This document shows, piece after piece, positions 40,739 through 48,500 of a stretch of DNA of 64,000 nucleotides. A model generated the notes under the pieces. It saw only the letters and a list, made by a program, of their open reading frames with translations. It made no database searches and was not told the origin of the DNA. The position numbers and the translations under genes are program-made. How positions within the stretch are numbered: position 1 is the stretch's first letter; the number at the start of each line of letters is the position of its first letter. The stretch spans positions 1-64,000 of the forward strand of contig JAQWTV010000110.1 in assembly GCA_029242545.1 (NCBI GenBank). Direction: 5' to 3'. This stretch comes from Roseibacillus sp. GTDB taxonomy: Bacteria; Verrucomicrobiota; Verrucomicrobiia; Verrucomicrobiales; Akkermansiaceae.

Positions 40739-41227
40739 TTACTCCGACTTCCTTACCAGAGTAATCTCTCCCTCATCGCCGGTGGTGACATTCTTGAGAC
40801 CCATGTTGAGCTTATCGTTCTCAATCTGGTGGCTCACCTTGACCGTCTCCTTCTTCTCATCACTGTCAACAGTCTTGAGAGTCAGCATCGCTACCCCGTT
40901 CTCTTCTGCCCATTGGCCCATACCCACGCCTCCGCTCTCGTCGGCACTGACGTGCATCACCTCTCCGCTCTCCGGGTCTACCGCAATCAAGGCTTCAGAG
41001 CTATCACCTGGCATCTTGATGCTGAGACCGAGAACCCGGTCCTTGATCCGCCAAGTATAGGTCAGAGAGAGTGCTTGGCCATTGGTGTCCTGATCTACCC
41101 AGGTTCCAATCAGGGTTCCCAGTCCGCCACTCTCCAGGATTTCTGCAAGATTTTCAGCTCGCGAGGAAGTCCCCGAAAGCAGGACCATGGAGGAAAGGAC
41201 AAGGGCAAAGAGGGTGCTATGTTTCAT
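40739..41227 (-). CDS. Small secreted protein of unknown function
   Basis: ATG 41227 gives a clear signal peptide (MKHSTLFALVLSSMVLLSGTSSRA); open to 40739. No family recognised. Confidence 0.7.
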   Translation of the reverse strand: MKHSTLFALVLSSMVLLSGTSSRAENLAEILESGGLGTLIGTWVDQDTNGQALSLTYTWRIKDRVLGLSIKMPGDSSEALIAVDPESGEVMHVSADESGGVGMGQWAEENGVAMLTLKTVDSDEKKETVKVSHQIENDKLNMGLKNVTTGDEGEITLVRKSE

Positions 41228-41270
41228 CGAGAATCGGTTACACCCTGATCGCCGGCGGCGCAAGTCCACG

Positions 41271-42278
41271 TTACCCGGAGGTAGATTTCTTCACTCCCTC
41301 ACGATCCGAGTTGCCCTTGCGCTCCGGGGGGCGAGACCGCCACAGGCTCGCCAGCATACTCCCAATCAGGCAGTGGTAGAGGGCAGAAATCGCACAGACC
41401 ATGGCCGCTCCGGGCTGGGCCGCAAAATGCACCTTGGCCAAAGTGGCCCCCAGACCGGAATTCTGCATTCCTACCTCAATAGAGACCGTGCGCCGCTCCT
41501 TCTCACCCAGCCGGAGGAGCCGGGCCCAGAAGTAACCCATCACAAATCCAGCAACGTGAAGGACGAAGACAGCTAAGAGTAACAGGTTGAGGTTTTCGAG
41601 GATGCGCTCCTTGTTACCACCAACAATCCCTCCCACGATGAGAACGATCACCACGATAGACAAAAGCGGCGAAACCTCTCCTGCCACCTTACGAGCTTTT
41701 AAACCGAGAATTCGGTTAAGGACCAGTCCCGCCACCACCGGCACCAGCACAACTGCCAGCATTGCCTTTAGCATCGCCCACGCATCGACTGGAATGGGGA
41801 TCGCCAACGAGGCGTAGCCCTTGGTTAGATAGGGTGTCAGGGCGATCGCAAGCAAGGTTGAACACATCGTCATCAGAACACTGAGAGCGACATTCGCCCG
41901 GGCGAGATAACTAACTACGTTGGAGGCTGTCCCTCCGGGGCAGCAGGCCACCAGGATAAGTCCAAGTTTGAATTCGTCATCCAGACCAAAAAGAACGGCA
42001 ACTCCCCACCCGAGGAAGGGCATGATGAGAAACTGAGCCAGCACCCCGATTACCACCGCCCGCGGAACGGAAAGGGCCCGCTTCACGTCTTCAAAGCTAA
42101 GGGTCAATCCCATACCCAGCATGATCACTCCCAGTCCGAGGGGAACCAACTTGAGATTTGTTCCAGGGAATGCCTCCCTGACGAACCATGTGAAATGAGC
42201 GGGGTAGATCCACGCCCACAGGGTCCCGAGCAGGGTCCAGAGCCAGAAGAGCCTTGCTGCTGTTCTCACCAACCGCAT
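41271..42278 (-). CDS. Bile acid:sodium symporter (BASS) family protein
   Basis: LGVIMLGMGLTLSFEDVKRAL, LVACCPGGTASNVVSYLARANVALSVLMTMCSTLLAIALTP, VSIEVGMQNSGLGATLAKVHF. Confidence 0.93.
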   Translation of the reverse strand: MRLVRTAARLFWLWTLLGTLWAWIYPAHFTWFVREAFPGTNLKLVPLGLGVIMLGMGLTLSFEDVKRALSVPRAVVIGVLAQFLIMPFLGWGVAVLFGLDDEFKLGLILVACCPGGTASNVVSYLARANVALSVLMTMCSTLLAIALTPYLTKGYASLAIPIPVDAWAMLKAMLAVVLVPVVAGLVLNRILGLKARKVAGEVSPLLSIVVIVLIVGGIVGGNKERILENLNLLLLAVFVLHVAGFVMGYFWARLLRLGEKERRTVSIEVGMQNSGLGATLAKVHFAAQPGAAMVCAISALYHCLIGSMLASLWRSRPPERKGNSDREGVKKSTSG

Positions 42279-42528
42279 GGCGCAAGAGACTCCTGCATTT
42301 CTCGCAAGAGGTCACGAACCGTTTTCTCCCCTGTGGGAAGCCCCCATGAGTCACTCGTGCTGCAATATAAGGGCAGGCCATTGAGTGAAACATGGCCCTC
42401 TCAGGCGTATTCCAATCTGCAGCGATTGAATTCAGAGTCCCTTCCTGCATCCGAGGCATGCGATTCGCGCCCGTGACCCGCTACAAGTGGATTGCATTGC
42501 CCCAGACTGACCTTCAGATTCTCTTTCG

Positions 42529-43194
42529 TTGGACCTTCAATTCCCTATCACCCAGATTGCCCTCGATTACCAATCGACTTCTGAAGCACTCGAAATGGCG
42601 GCCATTGCGGTGGAAGCGGGATTTGACTGGCTGGAAATCGGCACTCCCCTGGTAACCTGTCAGGGCCTTGCACCTGTCCGCGCAGTGGTTGACGCTTTCC
42701 CCTCTATCCCAGTGGCTATCGACTACAAGACCATGGACGGAGGTAGCCGTAATGTTCGGCACACCAAAGAAGAGGGCGCTCAGGTAATGACGGTCTGTGG
42801 CAATGCCTCCGATGCCACGATCCTCTCTGCAATTACGGCAGGTAAGGAGCTCGATATTGGGGTGGTCGTAGATACCATTGGCGCAGCGGACAAATCCTCA
42901 CGGGCTAGGCAGTGCCACGAGTGGGGAGCAGACATCGTTTACCTTCACTACAGCGCAGATGAACGAAGCGCAGACCCGACCCGGGATTCCATCCAGTGGC
43001 TCCCTGCGACCCTTGACGCAACCCCCGGACCGGTTGGCGTATCCACCTTCGGCGTGAAGGACGCCATTCAAGCCGCTCGCATGGGAGCGGATTACTTTAT
43101 CATCGGACACCCACTCACGGCTGCCGAGGACCCTCTATCTGCTCTCAAGAACTACGTCGAGGAAGTGAAGGGCAACTACCGCTCTCGTCACTGA
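42529..43194 (+). CDS. OMPDC-superfamily (HPS/KGPDC-like) protein
   Basis: VPVAIDYKTMDGG-type DxKxxD signature (IDYKTMD); VSTFGVKDAIQAARMGADYFIIGHPLTAAEDP phosphate-binding region. TTG start at 42529 is tentative. Confidence 0.78.
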   Translation: MDLQFPITQIALDYQSTSEALEMAAIAVEAGFDWLEIGTPLVTCQGLAPVRAVVDAFPSIPVAIDYKTMDGGSRNVRHTKEEGAQVMTVCGNASDATILSAITAGKELDIGVVVDTIGAADKSSRARQCHEWGADIVYLHYSADERSADPTRDSIQWLPATLDATPGPVGVSTFGVKDAIQAARMGADYFIIGHPLTAAEDPLSALKNYVEEVKGNYRSRH

Positions 43195-43212
43195 TTACAG
43201 CCCCGTCCTATC

Positions 43213-44262
43213 ATGTCCGATTCCAGAACTGATCTTGCTGTCGTTAATTATGCCGCTGAGCCCGATAGCGTCGAGCTGCGTGAAATTCCTAGAGCGACCA
43301 TAAATGCCGATGAGGTCCTTCTGGAGGTAGAGGCAATCGGAGTCTGCGGAAGCGATCTCCACATGTGGCAGGGTGGTGTCAGCTGGGAAATGAATTACCC
43401 TGTCGTGCTTGGTCATGAGTTCTGCGGAAGAATTAAGGAGATTGGCAATGACGTCCAAGGATGGCAGGAAGGCGACCGTGCGGTAAGCGAGACTTCTGCC
43501 ATTATCGATCCGCTCAGCCCTCTCAGCCGCAGGGGATTATACAACCTTGATCCATCTCGAAGAGGCTACGGCGCGCTAGTCGACGGAGCCATGCGCAGAT
43601 TCGTGGCCGTGCCCCAGCGCATCCTGCACCAGCTACCAGAGGGAGTGCCCTTCGAACATGCGGCCCTGACCGAGCCGTGCTGCGTTGCCTATAACGCGGT
43701 GGTGAACAACGGGAACATCAGACCGGGCGATCGCATCCTCGTTATCGGCCCAGGACCCATTGGAATTTTCTCCGCCCATCTCGCAAAAATTGCCGGTGCC
43801 GAGGTAGCAATCGCAGGACTGCCCTCAGATGCTACCCGTCTACAGGTTGCCGAGAAATATGGATGCACTCCCCTGACCGACGGAGTAGAGGACTGGGCTC
43901 GGAGCGGTGATGGACTGGGCTGCGATGGAGTGATTGATGCAGCGGGAGCCTCGGGGGCCCTTCAGACTGCCATCGAGGTCGTGCGTCCAGCGGGTTGGAT
44001 CAGCAAGGTTGGCTGGGGCCCTCAACCCCTGGACTTTAGCCTCGATCCCCTCGTTCAGAAAAACGTCACTCTCCAGGGCAGCTTTAGTCACAACTGGCCC
44101 ATGTGGGAAACGGTCATTGCCATGATGGCCAGCGGCCAACTCGATGTCACTCCTGCACTCGGCGGGATATGGTCCCTCACAGAGTGGCGCTGCGCCTTCG
44201 AAACCATGCACAACCGGGACATCGTTAAAGCCGTTCTGACTCCTCAGGACGCCCATGGATGA
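43213..44262 (+). CDS. Medium-chain (zinc) alcohol/polyol dehydrogenase family protein lacking structural-zinc cysteines
   Basis: GVCGSDLHMWQGG, VVLGHEFCGRI, GDRILVIGPGPIGIFSAHLAKIAGAEVAIAG; structural lobe reads DPLSPLSRRGLYNLD in place of CxxCxxCxxxxxxxC. Confidence 0.92.
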   Translation: MSDSRTDLAVVNYAAEPDSVELREIPRATINADEVLLEVEAIGVCGSDLHMWQGGVSWEMNYPVVLGHEFCGRIKEIGNDVQGWQEGDRAVSETSAIIDPLSPLSRRGLYNLDPSRRGYGALVDGAMRRFVAVPQRILHQLPEGVPFEHAALTEPCCVAYNAVVNNGNIRPGDRILVIGPGPIGIFSAHLAKIAGAEVAIAGLPSDATRLQVAEKYGCTPLTDGVEDWARSGDGLGCDGVIDAAGASGALQTAIEVVRPAGWISKVGWGPQPLDFSLDPLVQKNVTLQGSFSHNWPMWETVIAMMASGQLDVTPALGGIWSLTEWRCAFETMHNRDIVKAVLTPQDAHG

Positions 44263-44442
44263 CCGAATGGAGCTTCCTTTTTCTATTCTGGACCTCTCAG
44301 TGCGAGCTTTGGCATTGCCCTTTAATAAAACCATCGCTTCCCTCTCTTCCCGATCCGGTTTCGAAAATACGGCTCCCTCTCGAATCTGCCCGGCCCGCTC
44401 CGAGTCATTCCGATAAAAATCAGTAACCGAAATCCCTTTTCC

Positions 44443-45426
44443 ATGAAAATTCTAGTGACCGGAGCGACCGGCAAGGTAGGTCGGGCGTTTATCAATCGAA
44501 TCGCTGGTGGCGACGAGCTCCCCAATGCTCCGATCCGTGCTCTGTGCCACAACCGGACCCTTCCAGAGCGGGAGGGCCTTGAGATTATCAAGGGCGATAT
44601 CTCGGTCCGCTCTGACGTGGAAAACGCCTTGAGCGATATTACCCACGTGGTTCACCTTGCTACCTGTAAGGAAACTCCCGACGACGTAATGGACGTGACC
44701 GTCAAAGGGCTCTTCTGGCTCCTCGAGGGATGTCGGTCGAGCCCATCCTTTGAGCAATTCGTTCTGATAGGGGGAGATGCAGGCATGGGCCACTTCTTTT
44801 ACCCTCATCCCCTCCCCGTCACCGAGACCCAGGCGCATAGTGCCTATCCCGGGTGCTACGCACTTTCCAAGGTCCTCGAGGAAGTCATGCTTGAGCAATA
44901 CTATATCCAGTACGGCTTGGCGGGCTGTTGCCTCAGAGCTCCCTGGATCATGGAAAAAGATGATTTTCGCTACACTCTCTCTTTCGGACAGGAGGTGTTC
45001 GGAGGACCGCGCTGGTGCGATATGGTCGCTCCCCATAAGGCCGCAGAGTATGCCTCCAGCGAGGCCGTTCCTGTAATGTTAGACCCGGCCGGCAACCCAG
45101 TGAAACGAAACTTCGTACACCTCGATGATCTTCTTTCGGCCATTATAGCAGTCCTCCAGAAACCCGAGGCCGCTCATCAGGAAACGTTCAATATATGCAT
45201 GGACGAGCCGGTCGACTACCGGGCCACCGGCGACTACCTCGCCACCTCTCGGAACCTTCCGACGATCGATATTGACACTGAGTTTCACAGCACGTGGCTC
45301 GATAATTCCAAGGCCAGGTTTCTCCTTGGCTGGCGTCCAACGGTCGATCTCCATCAGCTCATCGACCGAGCCTGGGATTACCAGCGCGCCGAGGAAGACC
45401 CTCGAACGATCTATTACCCGGGCTAG
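44443..45426 (+). CDS. NAD-dependent epimerase/dehydratase (extended SDR)
   Basis: MKILVTGATGKVGRAFINRI, THVVHLAT, YPGCYALSKVLEEVM (YxxxK), ARFLLGWRPTVDLHQLIDRAWDYQ. Confidence 0.92.
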   Translation: MKILVTGATGKVGRAFINRIAGGDELPNAPIRALCHNRTLPEREGLEIIKGDISVRSDVENALSDITHVVHLATCKETPDDVMDVTVKGLFWLLEGCRSSPSFEQFVLIGGDAGMGHFFYPHPLPVTETQAHSAYPGCYALSKVLEEVMLEQYYIQYGLAGCCLRAPWIMEKDDFRYTLSFGQEVFGGPRWCDMVAPHKAAEYASSEAVPVMLDPAGNPVKRNFVHLDDLLSAIIAVLQKPEAAHQETFNICMDEPVDYRATGDYLATSRNLPTIDIDTEFHSTWLDNSKARFLLGWRPTVDLHQLIDRAWDYQRAEEDPRTIYYPG

Positions 45427-45505
45427 ACGACCGCTCCCCGGGGGCCCTTCTCGGAGGAGGGTCCACGAGGATGAAGACTCCTGGATCTACGAATCCCGAC
45501 TACCC

Positions 45506-48500
45506 CTACTCCGCTACGACGCCCACGTTGTCGATCGAGAGACCGCTGTAGGGATCCAGGCTCTGGTCACTACTGAAGTTCCATTCGATGAAGATCTCTT
45601 CCCCAATTGCCTGCAAAGGCACAGGGATCTCCGTCACCACCCAGTCGATATCGAACACGGTCATATCAAGAGGCACCTCAACCCCCAGGACGACCTCATC
45701 GTCGGCACGCAGGAAGCGCACCAGCGCAGCATCAGAGAATCCATCAGCGTCACGATATACCTCGAAGGTCAGCCGAGCGGAAGGCAGGCCTGACAAGTCG
45801 ATCGCAGGAGAGCGCAGCGTGATGTCAGAATTGGGACCAAAATCCCCAAGATTCGTTGACCACGCATTGGCGGAGTTTCCTGCCCCGGAAATCGGGCCCG
45901 TGGTGCCTGACGGAGAACCCAGCTCCCAGATGGTATTGCGTTCAGGATCATTCTCGAACGTCGTCCATCCTCCTTGGCCCGCCTCAAAATCATCGAAAAA
46001 GGTTGGAGGAATTGGACCGGCAACAAGCTTGTAGAGCCGGGTAGTATCCGCAGGCCTTGAGATTGAGACCGCGTTTACCGGAGGAGTCGCTGAAATCCCC
46101 TCAAGACCGGGGACAAGTTCCCACGTTGAAGGGCTTTGATTACCCACTGGGTCATCGCTACTCACAATCGAATACTCCTGACCGGCGAAACTATTCCAGG
46201 TGAAATCAAGATTATCTCCACCGTCAGGAGAGCTCACCTCAAAGAGATAACGGTCGGTCATCCTCGTGCCGATAGCATATACCGGCGGACTCCCATTCTC
46301 GATGTCACCAAGCGCCACAATCCCCGGGATACCAGGGCCGCTGATTGCGACATCGGTCCACTCACCGCCACCCTGCTCGCCAAAGACATTATCAAAGGGA
46401 AAGAGACCTGGAATCGAGATAGCGAGTAACGCGGAAACTTCACCGCAGCAGCTCGGGTCTTCTACCACAAACGTTCCGTCCGCGGTATCCATGACGAAGT
46501 AGTTGGTATCATCAGACTGCAGATGGATGGTGTAGTCACCGGGAGCATAACCCCTCATATCAAGATACCCGTTGTAACGGACCGTAAAGTTATCTCCTCC
46601 ATTATCGACAAACGGTTCATTGCGGGTGGAAAAGTTTCCTCCTCCCCCGTGACTGGCATAGGGAACGATAGTGGTTACCGAAGAGTTGGGCGCCGGATCA
46701 CCGGAAACGTGAACATCGTAATTGTTCCGACCCTGTCCGTTGAGAATCACGCCACCATTATACTTGTTCTCCTGATAATCGAGGCCCGGAGTCTCGAGGT
46801 CAGGACCATACACCGTGCCGTCCGGCTGCGGATTGATCGGCACAAAGGAGGGCTGAATAATTGGCTCAACCGGTACGGAGTTCTCATCCAAGGGATTACT
46901 CCGGAAAGCTATCTCCTGACCATCTGCAAGACCATCCCCATCAGTATCCCTTTCAAGCGGATCGGTTCCAGTGTCCCCGCCACCGATAAAGGTGCCTGTA
47001 TTGGTTTCCACTCCGTCGCTCAGGCCGTCGCCATCAGTGTCAGCATTGGCTGGGTCCGTTCCGGCAGTCACTTCCGCATTATCGGCGAGGCCGTCGTTGT
47101 CCGTATCCTCAGCGGTAGGATTCGTTCCCGCGGTATATTCCGCCAGATCCGTGAGGCCATCGTTATCAAAATCTCCATCACCTGAAAGCTGGCTCAGGTT
47201 GTCGATATCAGGCCAGAGAAGCTCCCATCCGTCAATGAGGCCATCCTCATCGCTATCAGTAGAGTCCAGACCGATCGGATACACAGGCGGGCTCCCATTT
47301 TCAACGTCACCAAGAGCCGCGATACCGTTGATACCTGGGCCACTGATTCCGACGTCAAACCAATCACCGCCACCCTGCTCGCCGAATACATTGTCAAACG
47401 GAAAGAGCCCCGCAGAGATGATCGTGAAAGCTGTGGTCTGATTCTGAGGGCAGCAATTATGCTGTGCGACAACCTGTCCATCCCCTGTGTCCATGATGAA
47501 ATAGTTGGTATCATCGGCGCCCAGGTGGATGTTGTAGGTCCCCGGGGCAAAGGATGACATATCGAGGTATCCATTGATCCGGACGGTGAAATTCTCACCC
47601 CCACCATCTAACCATACGGCATTCCGGCTAGAGATCTGGCCACCTCCATTCCCATAACTGGCCCAGGGCACGATATCAGTCAGGGAGCGCAACGGGCTTG
47701 GATTCCCGGAAACATGAGCGTCATAATTGCCCTCTGCCTGATTATTTAAGACCACTCCACTGGCATAGTGGTTTTCCTGATAGTTGAGTCCGGCCTGACT
47801 CAGGTCAGGTCCGTAGATGATACCAGCCGCAATCTCATTAATCGGAACAAAGGAAGGCTGGACCACCTCAAAAGAGGGCTTACTGCTGGAGTCATTCGGA
47901 TCTGTATTCTCTGACACTTCCAGCCCGTCAATCACTCCATCATTGTCGGTATCGGCATCAAGCGGGTCGGTTCCTGTATCGCCGGCATCCACAAAAATAC
48001 CGGTTCCGGTCTCGGCCCCGTCAGGCAGTCCATCGCTGTCGCTGTCGTCGTCGAGGGGGTTCGTGCCGGCAGAGACTTCCACCCCGTCGGTCAGCCCATC
48101 GTTATCGGAGTCCTCATTAGTAGGGTCAGTCTGGGCCGCATATTCCTCGAGGTCGGGAAATCCGTCATTATCAAAATCCCCATCTGCGGTGAGCTGCGTA
48201 AGCTCATTAATAGCAGCCCAGGAAACCTCCCATGCGTCCGGAAGACCATCTCCATCGTCGTCAGCGGCAGGCAGACTGATCACGTAGACCGGAGGGCTAC
48301 CGTTTTCGGTGTCTCCGAGAGCTACGATTCCGGGAATGCCCGGTCCACTGATAGCCACGTCGGTCCACTCACCGCCGCCCTGCTCGCCAAACACATTGTC
48401 GAACGGGAAGAGGCCAGGAATCGAGATGGTGAAAGTCTGTATGCGCTCGGCGCAGCAGCTCGGATCATCCGCAATCACGGTACCATCCACGGTGTCCATC

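Noticed and set aside
42529-43194. Considered as a formaldehyde-fixing RuMP hexulose-phosphate synthase
   Set aside because: No adjacent 6-phospho-3-hexuloisomerase; only superfamily-level assignment is supportable.
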